Shown here piece by piece: positions 1 to 11,752 of a DNA stretch of 64,000 nt. The translations under genes and the position numbers were made by a program. The stretch lies in contig OY783206.1 in assembly GCA_963678705.1 (NCBI GenBank), positions 21,525,807 through 21,589,806 of the forward strand. The letters are read 5' to 3'. Within the stretch, counting starts at the first letter, position 1. Each line of letters opens with the position of its first letter. This DNA comes from Panorpa germanica (taxonomy: Eukaryota > Arthropoda > Insecta > Mecoptera > Panorpidae). The notes beneath the pieces were generated by a model that had not been told where the DNA came from, did no database searches, and worked only from the letters and a program-made list of their open reading frames with translations.

Positions 1-195
1 AATTGTCAATTCCTTTTTATCTAACTTTATAATAACTTAACAATATGTAACATCTGTCAACTCAAAGTATCAACTATATTGGCCGTTATTCCTCACAACG
101 TCATCTATGTAGTGCATGAGTATATGGTCACTGTTTTACCGACAGACGAGCTTTGTACCAACTTAAATAGAAATATAATTTCTTTACATATATTA
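1..195 (+). repeat. Dispersed repeat R3, copy 1
   Basis: AT-rich segment containing TATCAACTATATTGGCC, CATCTAT, CATGAGTATA and GGTCACTGTTTTACGGACAGAC-like blocks in the same order as copies near 24135 and 25690. No coding potential or termini seen. It may extend beyond the left edge of the window. Confidence 0.55.
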
Positions 196-379
196 AATTA
201 ATAGAAAAATATGTCACTGTCTTCAAATTTCATTTTTGAGTTCGTATATTTCTTTTCAAGTACGACCCAGGACGATATGCTTTGTAGGATTGTAAATAAC
301 GTGATAGATTAACGCCTGTCAAAATATGAACACGCTGCTTCAACTTTTGCGACATGAACTAAGTAACAGTTCGAGTGAC

Positions 380-640
380 GTTCCTCAAGTTCATTTTTTC
401 GCAACAGTACCTCTATACTCTCCAGATTTGAATCCAATAAATTTCTCTATATGATCTATTCTAAAGGCTAAGGTATAAACAACAAATATATTAAAAGGTT
501 ACACATTCAAGACACGTTAATTGCAACGATTGTAATGTGACCACGTTCGTGCGGTGTGCTATCAGTAGTCTTGATGACGTCATTCGCTCCGGAGGTAGCC
601 ATATCGAACAGTGACATGTTTATTGAATAAATTACTGCAT
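380..640 (+). pseudogene. Tc1/mariner-type transposase relic, C-terminal part
   Basis: The + strand reads VPLYSPDLNPINFS near 410-450, matching the Y-S-P-D-L-N-P-I-E block of the Tc1/IS630/mariner superfamily that carries the last acidic region of the DDE/D site (the expected Glu/Asp after NPI is N here). In another frame DDVIRSGGSHIEQ follows near 575-615, like the C-terminus of these proteins. Stops and frameshifts separate the blocks, so the gene is dead. The cut-and-paste transposase role is known for the family only. Confidence 0.6.
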
Positions 641-683
641 TTTTAATTGGTGACAGATTTGGTAAAGACTCAATATGTTAAAT

Positions 684-1318
684 AGGCTTGTGTCCTATGT
701 CTTAATTTCTATAAAAGTGTACTATATATTGATAAAGTGGGTTACTAGAACCTCAAATGTTCAATTATTTTTTAATAACTCCTTATATGTTAAGAGATAT
801 TAACAATTAAAAAAGTCATTTTGTCTCTTTAATTATTAAAGGGATTCAACGTTGTACACATTTCAAGTGCATGTGACATCACAATCCTTGTGTAAGGTTA
901 CCAACCTTACAGATCATAAATCACTGCTATATATATATTATATATCAACATATCAAATATTATTTACAGCTATTTCAAGGAACAATCAAATTTCAATATT
1001 ATGTCTGCCGTAACAGGGTTAAATAAAATAAAAACTTAGTATTCTTTAACTTGACCTGATTATTTGACTACCAACAGCTACAGAACATTACCACAGCACT
1101 GACCTACTCAACAAATAACTGACGTTAACATGCATTTCACGTCATACAAATATGGCCCACCATTTCTAGCGCTAAAACTACAATTCAAATTTTTAATTGC
1201 TATATCTCCGTCAATATTTAGATATTTAATAAAATAGACACGCCAATACTCATTTATTTACATCAATTTCAATCAACAATTGAAAAATCGACCACTAAAA
1301 AATGAGGATGTAAACCCA
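684..1318 (+). mobile_element. R1 MITE, copy 1 (~635 bp)
   Basis: One of at least eight copies or fragments in this window. Near-complete copies begin with the inverted terminal block TGGGCTTGTGTCCTATG and end with GAGGACACAAGCCCA, so a TIR of about 15 bp is visible. The shared interior contains CTTTAATTATTAAAG, GTAAGGTTACCAACCTTAC and CCATTTCTAGCGC. No transposase is encoded, so it would be non-autonomous. No convincing target-site duplication was found, and the superfamily is unknown. Confidence 0.75.
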
Positions 1319-2000
1319 TTGAACATTTTGAACAAATAACGTAGTCCTAGTATAATTGAAATACCTTATAACATTTCTGTATCCATACGAGACCAAACAT
1401 CTGTCTTAAAAACTACTAAATTAGCTTTCAGAAGTGCTACAAACACCGCCTTTGAGTCTCACCTGAAAGGTGTTCAAAAACACATCTTAAATTAAAAAAC
1501 GACATAACTACTATATAAATTACTAAACTTATAAGTCCTTTTTACATTAAACAATTTCATATAATTTATAAAAGTATATACGCCTTTTTAAAAATAAAAA
1601 CATTACCTATAATACTATTTATAAGTTATGCCCTTTTATATATATTCTGACCAATTATCTATGGTTTGAATTGGACCTCACACTTTGAAAAGGTGATGAG
1701 AGAAAGAGAACGAAATAGTTGTACGCTTCTAACTAATATACCTTTGAAGGGTTTGTTCATTTGCAGTATTTTTACGTAATTTTGAATCAGATATATTCGA
1801 AAATGTCAAAAAGTTAAAGAAACCAAAATCGAAGATAATAACGCCGCGAAAATGTTAAGAAAACATAAACCTACAATAAAGTTATTTAGTAAGACATTTT
1901 AGAAATCTGCTATTCTAGTATTAATTAAGTAAAGATTGGTTTGGAGTACTCCACCTCCCCGATTAAGAATTCAACGTTCATGTATACATATACAGATAAA
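1319..2000. other. AT-rich unassigned spacer
   Basis: No gene, RNA or terminal repeats recognised; only AT-rich low-complexity DNA between repeat copies. Confidence 0.6.
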
Positions 2001-2290
2001 TAAATATCCTTGGCTAATTTATATTTTAGAAGCTAATTACTTTAAAAGTGCTTAGAATTATAAAAATTTACTATTATAAGAGAAATAGCAATTTTTGGAT
2101 TAGAAGGTTCTCTACTGTGAATTTAGATAATTCCTGTTAGAAAATGATCTTGCAATGCAAGTTTAACAAATGCTAGCTTACCACAATCTAATTCTAAGGG
2201 TTATTTCTACTTTTAATATAGAAATTTTCTTGTAGTACAAGAATTAGCTGGATTTAATTATATTTCTTTAATTCTGTAAAGTCGTCAAAA
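2001..2290 (+). repeat. R2-containing dispersed repeat, uninterrupted copy
   Basis: Matches 16500-16612 joined to 17235-17400, including CTTGGCTAATTTATATTTTA and AGAAGGTTCTCTACT. The second half carries the R2 unit (TAGCTTACCACAA, TAGAAATT.TCTTG). It shows what the site looked like before R1 inserted in the 16.5-kb copy. Confidence 0.65.
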
Positions 2291-2334
2291 CTTTTATGTG
2301 AATTACTAAAATAAAAGTCTTTGATTTCAGAGCA

Positions 2335-2952
2335 AACTTGTGTCCTATGTCTTAATTTCTATAAAAGTGTACTATATATTGATAAAGTGGGTTACTAGAA
2401 CCTCAAATGTTCAATTATTTTTTAATAACTCCTTATATGTTACGAGATATTAACAATTAAAAAAGTCATTTTGTCTCTTTAATTATTAAAGGGACGTTGT
2501 ACACATTCCAAATGCATGTGACATCACAATCCTTGTGTAAGGTTAGCAACCTTACAGCTCATAAATCTCTGCTATATGTATTTATACATCAAAATATCAA
2601 ATATTATTTACAGCTATTTCAAGGAACAATAAAATGTCTGCCTTAGCAGGTTTAAATAAAATAAAAACTTATTATTCTTGAGTTGACTTGATTATTTAAC
2701 TACCAACAGCTACAAAACATTACCACAGCACTGACCTACTCAACAAATAACTGACGTTAAAATGCATATTACGTCATACAAATATGGCCGACCATTTCTA
2801 GCGCTAAAACTACAATTCAAATTTTTAATTGCTATATCTCCGTCAATATTTAGATATTTAATAAAATAGAAACGCCAATACACATTTATTAACATCAATT
2901 TCAATCAACAATTGAAAAACCGACCACTAAAAAATGAGGACACAAGCCCATT
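2335..2952 (+). mobile_element. R1 MITE, copy 2 (~618 bp)
   Basis: Same orientation and order of blocks as the copy at 684 with a handful of substitutions and short deletions. The right terminus GACACAAGCCCA is intact; the left reads ACTTGTGTCCTATG. Confidence 0.75.
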
Positions 2953-5200
2953 CCTAAGAAAATTAGAGATATTGTCTTACATGTATACATAGCAATTTAC
3001 AATTAAAAACTATCTCTCGTTGCTTCCCTCTTCTCTTTCTCCTTACTTCCTTTCCTCTTTCCTTGTAATATTTCCTCCAGGCCTACTCGACTTATCACTT
3101 AATGTACTCTAAATGTTACCTTACATTAAAGTTTATAAATAGTAAACTACAAATTGTCTACAAAACTATTATTTTTAATAATAACGTTTTCCGGATAATG
3201 CCCTGCGCATATTATATTAATATTCTCAACACGATGGCAATCCTGAGCTCTTCACTAGTATCAAACGTAACACTAATTCATATATACCTATTACAACAAC
3301 ATATCTAATTTGTTTATTTAACATCTTACCCATCCGGTAGATACAACGGTGTACGGGAGAAAGGATACGAGAGGAGGATAGAGAGAGTGAGGAGAGAAGG
3401 ATGGGTATATATTAAGTCCAATTCACACAAAATACTATTTACTTGACTATTTTTAAGTGTAAATTAAAATTTTTACTCCGCTGCGTTTCAATTAAAATAA
3501 ATATATGTTTACTTTGGTGTTTACACAATTTGGATTTGAATGAAGAGGGTGAGAGGGAAAGAGGGGAGATAATAGAGAAAGGTAGGGGTGAATATCAGTA
3601 AAATACCTGATGTATTTGTTTAACGGATGTCAGTGGCTTTCAAACCGTGTGAATAGAAAAGATATTTGGGTACATCAAGTAGAGGAAGAATATTTGAGTC
3701 CAATTCCGATTCTACTCCTATTAAATTAAATACAAAGGAATTTTAAGGACTGTGAAATAGAAAAAGGTAAAATGTATACACATATAAAGAAATGATTCAA
3801 ATAATTTAAATGAATCCCAATTTGTGTTCTATTATAATTTAATGCCAGTATAAATTTGTTATAGATAACTTTGGAAACCCCCCGTCAAAGGGTGCCACGT
3901 AAAATTGCCCAGTTTTCTTATAGAATAATGCCCGTATCGTGTGGCCGATGCTGGTACTAAGTGCGCCCAATGTCATGTGTCCAACGTTCACGTTGGAAGA
4001 AGTTCGGGCTGTTGTCAGTCTTTTGACCAGCGTCAAAAGCGATTCCACACATTTGATTCACATGTCATGCAGTGCTGCACAAATCGTCCAACAAAGGAAG
4101 GTTTTATACGTGAAAGTTTCTTTATTTACTTGAAAGTTTTTGTTAAACAGTGTCAGTGTCAATAATATCAACAAATTAATAAAATAAATAAATCATTCGG
4201 ATCAAACATTCGTTCCACCGTGTAGTCGGAAACTTGCCATGTCAATCTTCCAATATTTGACTCACGCGTTGGGTGCAAGCATTTGAATCAAACGTTCACC
4301 GCAGAGTCTGGGGCCTGCTTAACACGCTTTAATTTGGGTTGTGAACAATATCTTAAATTCTAGAAATGTATATTACATATACTGATGAAGTTAACTATCA
4401 GGATCCCAAATGTGATTTGTTTTAAATAGTCGCAATATTATTGAAGATATAAACAATTAAAATAGTTATTTAAAGAACCAGGATAATTAATTCGACAAAA
4501 CTTTAAAAACTAATGTCATATCCGTCTTTACACTCTACACCTTAGTTCATTACTACTTTATTTAAATATTTTAGTCAGGCAGAAATTTTGCTTCAATTAA
4601 ATTAGTTCAATGATAAATTTCCACCTATAGTAATTTCGAATGTAAATTTCTCGCATTATTAAAACATACACTTGACAGTGTGACATAAACAAATGCGTCC
4701 ACATTTTGGTAATCCCTGACCATTTAATTCCGGCAACCATTTTGTTATTTTAATACATACGTCCCTTTACTAGAAAATACTGGTCTCTATTTTATAGTTA
4801 TCATGGAGAAAGAGAGATACAAAGGGAGTGACAATGACATTAATACCCCTATGTTTTTTATTCTTCTATGTGTTAGTGAATTGATATAAAAGTCACCCCT
4901 CTTTAAATTTCACCACCGCACTTAAAGGAAATTAAGTAAATTTCCATAATTGTAACATTAACCCGTGTTCCGAGACTGTGAACTATCTATGAGCTAAATA
5001 TGTTGACTAATTATCATTTTTAGTAGCTTTTTGTACCGTTGTAAGACGACGTGTTTGTGATGTGAATCAAAATACATAAGGAACACGTTAAATACAAAAT
5101 ATGGATCATAGGTAAAATGTGTAACGTAATAAAATACTTGAATTGGCCTGAGAGAAGTTAGATCACGTGAAACTTGCATTACAAGATAATTTCTATAAAA
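2953..5200. other. Unassigned spacer with purine- and pyrimidine-rich patches
   Basis: Contains pyrimidine-rich (3010-3075) and purine-rich (3340-3410, 3540-3590) stretches. Two open frames near 3840-4165 overlap on opposite strands without recognisable domains and are not called as genes. Confidence 0.55.
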
Positions 5201-5205
5201 AAAGT

Positions 5206-5280
5206 AGAAAATGAACCTTGTAATTACCTTGTGACAAGCTAGCAAGTGTGAACAATACACTCAATCAAGGTCAATTTTCT
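5206..5280 (-). repeat. R2 unit
   Basis: GAAAATGAACCTTGTAATTA followed by CAAGCTAGCAAGTGTGAA: one unit of the R2 repeat, which recurs with variations at 2150, 5815, 9175, 10370, 15000, 17290, 19030, 38836 and 55540. Confidence 0.6.
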
Positions 5281-5309
5281 ATTGGCGTTGAATACCTTAC
5301 ATTAATGTA

Positions 5310-5574
5310 TTAGGCCGTCCCCACTGGGTCGACTGATTGCAAACCTTAGCTCCGAATCTGCCTGAACCGAATGAGAATTCAACTGTGTTGTTGATATGCT
5401 GTGATATCATGGTGCACAAATACTATTCGAAAGTATTTAAATACATACATACATACAAATATACAAATCCGATACAATAAAATCCTCTGTTATGCTATTG
5501 TTAAAAAATGTATAGAGTCACGAAACACGGCTCGACTAGTTTGCAATCAGTCGACTCGCGCGCGGAGTGCCTTA
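5310..5574. mobile_element. R10 MITE, short copy (~265 bp)
   Basis: Inverted ends TTAGGCCGTCC...GGTCGACTGATTGCAAAC and GTTTGCAATCAGTCGAC...GTGCCTTAA. A longer copy with better-matched ends lies at 44132-44520. The TTA at the ends fits PIF/Harbinger-type elements, but where duplication ends and element begins is unclear. The open frame at 5401-5637 is not a gene. Confidence 0.65.
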
Positions 5575-5810
5575 ATTTACCTCTATATTTACTCTATTAT
5601 ATTTAACCTAAAAATGCTGCTATTTTGTGATTTCTAGATTTTGGTAAATCAAAAAAGGAAGTTTTATGATTCTATTAATCCCAGATAGGTATAAATTATC
5701 CCTTAGCCTTTCAATAGTTCTTAAACGACAAAAGCATAATAGGTAGAAAATACAACGTATTTTAACACTTTATTTAGGTTGTAGTATGCTAGCCAAGTAA
5801 GGATCTTGCA

Positions 5811-5882
5811 CTGTAAAACAATTTTTAATTGGGAAGTTAACCTTGGAACTAGCTTGTGGCAAGCTCTTCTACTTTAAAATCG
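5811..5882 (-). repeat. R2 unit
   Basis: GATCTTGCACTGTAAAACAA followed by AACCTTGGAACTAGCTTGTG and GGCAAGCTCT, matching the R2 unit. Confidence 0.5.
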
Positions 5883-5959
5883 TAAATGCAGTAATTAATT
5901 ATGTTAATACATATGTAAAGTGGCGTTTTTAATTTGCATCAGACGTCATAGAAGAAATG

Positions 5960-6072
5960 TGTAATCAAAATTGACGACACAGTTGAGCGAGAGCATTGAA
6001 GCTTGACTTTGACTACTGTGTCCTCGGGTACGATCCCCGGGCCAGAGTTGTATTTTGGTAAAGGAGTGTGGT
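5960..6072 (+). repeat. tRNA-derived SINE fragment
   Basis: Contains CTGTGTCCTCGGGTACGATC followed by CCCGGGCC. A box-B-like GGTACGATCC lies at 6027-6036 in the same setting as the clearer SINE copies near 17710 and 22050. The region upstream may be a decayed tRNA head. No tail or duplication seen. Confidence 0.5.
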
Positions 6073-6565
6073 AAAATCAGATTTAATTATTTTTGTGTAA
6101 CCATAGTAATGAATATTGCAAAAAAATGATCACAAAAGGAAAGATTCGAAAAGAAAAATAGAAAAAAAGTAAAGTGGGAAAAAGGAAGAAAGGTACAGCT
6201 TTAGAAGAGATTGATGGAATGGGGAACAAGAACGGTGGATGAAGAGGTGATTGGAGAAGTACCGATGGAAGAATTTGAAATGGAATGATGCAAGAAGCTG
6301 ATATATGGAAAAAAGAATTATTATATATTGTATTGTGTAAAAAAATGTATATAAAAATGAAATATTGATTTAAAGTGCTAATAACTACCAATAGTTGATG
6401 CACTCAAAAATAAATATTAAAAAAAAAGTAATCAAAACCACTTGAAAACTTGATGGGATACACAACTTAGTTGTTAGTAGTAAATGATGTATCACATACA
6501 CACTCGTATGCGTCTCTGTTGTGTAAAAGAGATGGCATATTTGCGCACGTGACGTAGTAAGTTTC
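6073..6565. other. Unassigned purine-rich stretch
   Basis: A/G-rich on the + strand (6120-6300), which leaves a long open frame of low-complexity Phe/Pro/Ile residues on the minus strand. That composition explains the frame; no domain is seen. Confidence 0.5.
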
Positions 6566-6700
6566 TACAACGTTGAATCCCTTTAATAATTAAAGAGACA
6601 AAACGATTTTTTTAATTGTTAATATCTCCTACAGTATAAGGAGTTATTAAGTTAGGTTATGGTAGCCAACTTTATCAATATGTAGCACAGTTTTATATAA
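6566..6700 (-). mobile_element. R1 MITE fragment
   Basis: CAACGTTGAATCCCTTTAAT through AACTTTATCAATATGTAGCA corresponds to the end region of R1 in reverse orientation; the rest is missing. Confidence 0.6.
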
Positions 6701-7314
6701 CTTTTCTTAAAGAAAGTGATACGTTCCTCACTGTCATTTATATTTCTCACACAAAATAGAAAAATAGCGGAAACAAAACCCGATGGGAACTTGGGAGATA
6801 TCTTAAATGTACATACCGCACAAAACGTGTTCGATTCGTTAATACCATTTAACACATTTCCAATAATCTACGAGTAGCGTAATATTTTCCCGTCAAGCGA
6901 AGTTCGACGGTCGACGCTCGCTTGATCGAATCCACGACTGCTGCTGATCACTTAAGAATATTTGTACATGAATTAACATTTGATTTAATTAAGGGCAATT
7001 AGCAAGTCTCATTTGACGTCAATTATTGTCAGTAATTAAGCTTACAACATAACAAATAGCTTCGATTAAGTTAACAAATATTTTTGATATTATGTTATGC
7101 TTATTTTACTTTCTTATAAGTTTGTTCATTTACTTTTATCATTAAATTGAACTTATTTGGTAAATTTATTAATGTTTAATACTTTGTAACAATATTTATT
7201 CGTAAATAAATCAACATTTAATAAATTAATAACTATTTGTTTGTATTCTATTAGAAAATGTAAATAACGGGCGTATCAGTAAGATATGACTATTTCAAAT
7301 TTGCAATCATTTTG
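6701..7314. other. AT-rich unassigned spacer
   Basis: No repeat family of this window and no coding signal recognised. Confidence 0.5.
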
Positions 7315-7322
7315 TGTGAGTA

Positions 7323-7723
7323 CAGGGGCGGCCTCTGCCATTGCGAGGCCCCGGGGCAGTAGATCTTTACGAGGCCCCGGAGCGGCAGGTCTTTACGAGG
7401 CACTTGTTCATTGTATAATTAATGTAAATTGTAAGTAAGTATTTTTGATGATAATTGACGAGAAATAAAATTTTATATTGGAAGTTTTATAAAAGGTAAC
7501 AAGCACAAAGACGACAAATATTAATGATGATAAACTAGGGTACATGAATGCCTTAAAAGAAGACGCAGTGATTCTAGTGGGATTTCTAAAGAGCGAGGCA
7601 TGAGATTCAAATACATATATAGTAATTAATTTTTCTATTTGGGTTGTTGCGTGAGGTTGCGAGGCCCCTACAAGAGCTAGGCACAGGCGGTTGCCCTGCT
7701 TGCCACCCTCTGGGCCGCCTCTG
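7323..7723. mobile_element. hAT-type MITE, family hAT-1 (401 bp)
   Basis: Begins CAGGGGCGGCC and ends GGGCCGCCTCTG, flanked by TGTGAGTA (7315-7322) and TGTGAGTG (7724-7731), an 8-bp target-site duplication with one mismatch. CAG...CTG ends and 8-bp duplications are diagnostic of hAT elements. The interior repeats GCGAGGCCCC and has no transposase, so it depended on a transposase in trans. Other copies: 38035-38433 (reverse) and 53850-54392. Confidence 0.85.
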
Positions 7724-7731
7724 TGTGAGTG

Positions 7732-7989
7732 TTCCTTTGAGGGTTCATTTTTTATATAGAACCAAAGGTATGTAAGAAACAAATTTTAAATTTTTTGAAA
7801 AGATAGAAGAAATTAGAAAACTTGGACATATTTTACTATATAGCGTGACTTCTAAAACCAACTGAACGTAAACGCCAATACGATCTTAACTGTAAACTTG
7901 TTTTCTGAGGAATTTTACTTTTGTAACTTACATCCCTTTGCATCTAGACGCCTCATATGTAGTTTAGAGGCATGACAAATTTATTATGC
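7732..7989. other. Unassigned spacer
   Basis: AT-rich, nothing recognised. Confidence 0.5.
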
Positions 7990-9110
7990 AATGCTACGAG
8001 GGTAGTTTGATAATTCAGGGACTATTTTCTCGACGAAAAGCGTTTTATTTATCAACATAATCTCCTTTAAGGAGGTACAGGATGTACCGTCAATGCAAAA
8101 AGTGTATCTCTCGGTAATACGAAATGCAAAATACGAAGTACATGAGGGACGAGCAAATATTGGGACTGTACCTTTGAAAATGAATTTTTCAATTCTCTAT
8201 TAAACTGCGTTTTGCTTGTTAAAATGATTTCTTTATGCATATAATAGTTTAATAAATGAAAAAATACCTATAATTTATATCAAATTTATATTAATTCAAT
8301 TTAAATTCAAATTAAATATTTTGAAAAAGGAATAATAAATTTGGCAACGCTGTAAATGTACGTGTGTTGACGCATGCGTGATTTGGTTCTTTAACCAATA
8401 AATTGTTATATTTTATATTTATTCCGATTTTGAATTTCCCGCTCAAATTGGCATTTGCAACGTTGCCAGCTTATAACCTACATTTACTGTTTCTTACTGG
8501 TTTTATTTAAATATTTTCGTAAATAGATATCCTTTTGATAATTTTCTTTTTGCAATAGTTACAGAAAAGATTCTTTTATATACACCTAGTTTTTGAAAGG
8601 CGTGTCACCATTTTTTAATAGTTAAAAGTTATTTTATGTGGTGAAATTGAACTTAAAATTATGATTTGTATGGTAAATGACTATTTTTAATCATGTATAA
8701 AAAGAAAACTATGAACCCTTGGTCTCTAAAACTTTGAGACAGCATGTATTTTAACTTTGTATTGACCCTCCAAATTTCACAACGTTTTCATCATTTACGT
8801 TAACGTCCTGTACCACCTTAAGCTCGATATATTTAGTGCAGCGTTTTACTAATGTTTTTATTCCTTCCAAATAATAGGTTTTCTCAAGTCACTTAAAATA
8901 GGCGTTTGTTTCAATGCCCAACTATTTCTTCCGGTTTGGAAACAGGACATAGTTGCAGGGAGCTAAATCTGGAGAACATACTGGATGGAGTAACAGTACG
9001 TACGCCAATTTTTTGCATTTTTGCTACAGTGACTACTCACTCAATTGCAATCGCGCGAATAGCTGCTTTCAATGGCTGGTCCAATGATTAAATGATGCAG
9101 CTTGCTCAAA
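7990..9110 (-). pseudogene. mariner-type transposase relic
   Basis: The minus strand at about 8990-8930 reads HPVCSPDLAPCNYVLFPN, the S-P-D-L-A-P-x-D-Y-x-L-F block typical of mariner transposases; the usual catalytic Asp is Asn here. A nearby frame gives GIKTLVKRCTKYIEL at about 8865-8820, like the mariner C-terminus (G-I-x-x-L-x-x-R-W-x-K-C-I). CTACGAGGGTAGTTTGATAA at 7992-8012 resembles a mariner terminal repeat. Frameshifts, stops and the R11 insertion at 8343 show it is inactive. Extent is approximate. Confidence 0.6.
8343..8467. mobile_element. R11 short MITE, copy 1 (125 bp)
   Basis: Bounded by inverted GGCAACGCTG and CAACGTTGCC; a second copy with the same ends lies at 30847-30947. 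Interior AT-rich and non-coding. No certain target-site duplication. Confidence 0.55.
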
Positions 9111-9169
9111 ATTGCACAGTAGTCTATTAATAGATGGCAGTTGACGAATCACTGAATTATAAGTTACGT

Positions 9170-9310
9170 TTGTTACTAGTTTGCCACAAGCTAATTCAAA
9201 GGTTAATTTTCTGCTTCTCATATAGAAATTATCTTGCAATCCAAATTTAACACATGTTAGCGTTCTACAAGCTAATTAAAGTGTTACATTACGTAACATT
9301 AGTTTGGAAC
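9170..9310 (+). repeat. R2 repeat, two adjacent units
   Basis: TAGTTTGCCACAAGCTAATT, then TATAGAAATTATCTTGCAAT and GTTCTACAAGCTAATTAAAG: two head-to-tail R2 units. Confidence 0.6.
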
Positions 9311-9734
9311 ATGTTAGCAACAACAACAATCAAGTAAATTATTTCATATCATTAGTTTTATCAACAATCAAATAAAAATGATATAAATGTATTAACAAAA
9401 ATAACATTATTAGTAAAATGCGATTGGAAAATAAGTAATTCGATGTACTAAGACCCTGCCAGCGCCAGGTATCGCGTAATGGCGTTCACCACATCACGGC
9501 TGGATAATTCATATACTCAATACAATGTATTTGTTACTTGGTTATACAAAATGGCGTCGTTTAAAAATATGTATTGTGTAATAGAGATATAAAATATAAA
9601 GTAATGATAATATTCTAATAAATGTAATGTCCCCATTCATTAGAAACGTAATGTTTTGTTATCAGGTAATGGGTAATGAAATGGGAACTAAATACACAAA
9701 CAAACCTGCACAATAGATAACGATATATACACGG

Positions 9735-9735
<1 letters not shown>
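9311..9735. other. AT-rich unassigned spacer
   Basis: Nothing recognised. Confidence 0.5.

Positions 9736-9736
<1 letters not shown>

Positions 9737-9804
<68 letters not shown>
9737..9804. repeat. (TA)n microsatellite, ~68 bp
   Basis: Uninterrupted alternating TA for about 34 units. Prone to length change and cruciform formation. Confidence 0.95.
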
Positions 9805-9809
<5 letters not shown>

Positions 9810-10098
9810 TATCCATTATACATCCATTTTTAACTATCCGGGAAATACATTTCTATATATAAGAGTCGTTTTACCTCAAATTTGGTCTAGCTCTGTAAGT
9901 AAAGACCTCTAAATTACAATAACTACTTCTCTCTTTTGATCAGTGACCTCTCTGAAAACTAACGTACTTAGTTTCTTCACGGCACTAACAAATTATAAAC
10001 AACCACGCTTAGAGTGTATAAGCAAGCTAATGGTCTATTTATAAATATGAAATGTAATTATTAGTATTAAATTCAACTAATACATATTTTGAAACAAT

Positions 10099-10282
10099 CA
10101 GTCCCGGATTTGAGGGAGGGCAAGCGGGGCCTCCACAAGAGAGGGACTCCCACAATAGAAATTGAAGCCCTAAATTTTCGAAAGACTTGACGGAAAAAAA
10201 TTGTTCCTTTTATTCGGAAAATAATTAGAGGCCTCCGTTCATTCATTGCCCCAAGGTCACCACATCTCCAAATTCGGCTCTG
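10099..10282. mobile_element. hAT-type MITE, family hAT-2 (184 bp)
   Basis: Ends CAGTCCCGGATTTGAGG and CCAAATTCGGCTCTG, flanked by a perfect 8-bp duplication GAAACAAT (10091-10098 and 10283-10290). Non-coding. The same family is inserted, in the opposite orientation, into a hAT-1 element at 53909. Confidence 0.88.
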
Positions 10283-10364
10283 GAAACAATAATAATACCT
10301 AATATCCATTGAAATAGAAAATCAACGTAATTATTTCATCAAGAACTTTATCTAAGATAGGGCT

Positions 10365-10474
10365 ATTACAGATAGAAAATGAACCTTGAAATTAGCTTGC
10401 GGCAGTGTAGCAAGCGTGAATCTTGCACGGTACGACAATTTCTATATGTAACGTAGAAAATAAATCTTGTAATT
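10365..10474 (-). repeat. R2 repeat
   Basis: TAGAAAATGAACCTTGAAAT, AGCTTGCGGCAGTGTAGCAA and GACAATTTCTATATG; the unit is interrupted at 10475 by a LINE tail and resumes after 10765. Confidence 0.65.
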
Positions 10475-10752
10475 TGTGGTGAAAAAGGAACTTTAGATCA
10501 TATTATATTTGAATGCATAAATTATAGTTTAGAAAAATCAAAATTGAATAGTGATATATTAGATATGATTAAAATTTTTCCTGTTAATACTAAATTTTTG
10601 TTAAGAGATTAAAAATTAATTAGTGAATTATTGAAATATTTAGAAATTTGTAAAATTGAATTATAAATTATAAAAGATGTATAAAAAATGTTTGATGGTG
10701 GCTATGACGAAAGAAAGTCAAGGCAAATAATTAAATAAATATAAAAAAAAAA
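10475..10752 (+). mobile_element. 5'-truncated non-LTR retrotransposon (LINE) insertion
   Basis: Opens with a frame reading CGEKGTLDHIIFEC, the Cys/His knuckle found at the C-terminus of many arthropod non-LTR reverse transcriptases, and ends in an A-rich tail. AAATCTTGTAATT before and AAATCTTATAATT after form a ~13-bp target-site duplication with one mismatch inside an R2 unit. Only the extreme 3' end was inserted, as is usual for target-primed reverse transcription. A second, older copy lies at 18683. Confidence 0.72.
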
Positions 10753-10889
10753 AAATCTTATAATTAGCTTACGGCAAGTGTTGCAGTGTCAAGCTATGCA
10801 TTGTAAGACAGTTTTCTAGTTGGGCTAGTGCAATTTTATACTTTACTTCACTTTTTGAACGACAAAGAGTGTCAGTTGTAAATATACAC

Positions 10890-11750
10890 CCCAGTAAACA
10901 TTTTGGAGTAAATTCTACTTAATTTCTATTACATATCATGAGTTTTTTGTCTGTAACGTGTTCGTTTTCTATTCAGTAGTTCATAGGAAAGACCTTTTTA
11001 TGAGCTACAGACATCGCAACGACGGTTCACTGCTGAATTAAAAGCGACTCTGGTTTATGATTTATGACCGGAGTTATAAACTTGACACTAGCAGGGATGG
11101 CAGGGGTATAAAACTTAATAGAATTCTACTTTTTAGAGTCTGCAAAATATAAATATTTAAATGAAGAAATAAATAGATGTAATCTTTAGTACGGATCGTA
11201 ATTTTTTTAATGAATATTATTCATCTTCAACAATACTCGTTATATTAGTTTTTTACATTGTTTTGGTGATTCAAAAATCCACGATCGGCAGGTCTGCGTT
11301 AGGTTTAAAACCTCTGTCTTAGCATCGCTGCTTAGAGTATTCGTTTAAACACATTATATTCGGAGATTGAGGGAGACAGCGTGTGCCTATTACCATTAAA
11401 GAAATATTTGTTGAAAAAGGATAGCATATACTTTAAACATACTGTACTGAACAAAATACTATACAAGTATACAAGTGTATCGGTGAAAAATATATTTTAC
11501 TTGTCTAACCGCATCTCGTTTCTCTCTCACTTTGGAATGAAAATGAACTAAAAAAAAATATATCCAAGTGTGAAAGAAACAACTGCTACTTAATGAATGA
11601 TGTTGGAAAAAGAAAGAATATTATTATGAAAAAATCTAACAACTAACACAAAATCTGTGACAGGTAGAGAACTTGTAAAGCGTTAGAATTGAATTGTACG
11701 AGTGACTCGAACGTCACTAAATAGGGCACTTCACCAAATTGTTTACTGGG
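10890..11750. mobile_element. R9 TIR element, long copy (861 bp)
   Basis: Inverted ends CCCAGTAAACATTTTGGAGT and CCAAATTGTTTACTGGG, flanked by AC on both sides. A 254-bp relative with the same ends lies at 57540-57793. No transposase frame is present; the extra length may be a nested insertion or an internal deletion in the short copy. Confidence 0.65.
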
Positions 11751-11752
11751 AC

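Noticed and set aside
3839-4165. Overlapping open frames on both strands
   Set aside because: Three frames overlap with no domain, no splice context and no repeat support; treated as chance.
6083-6403. 106-codon minus-strand frame
   Set aside because: Low-complexity Phe/Pro/Leu translation of a purine-rich tract.
8906-9091. + strand frame at 8.9 kb
   Set aside because: Shadow of the minus-strand mariner relic.
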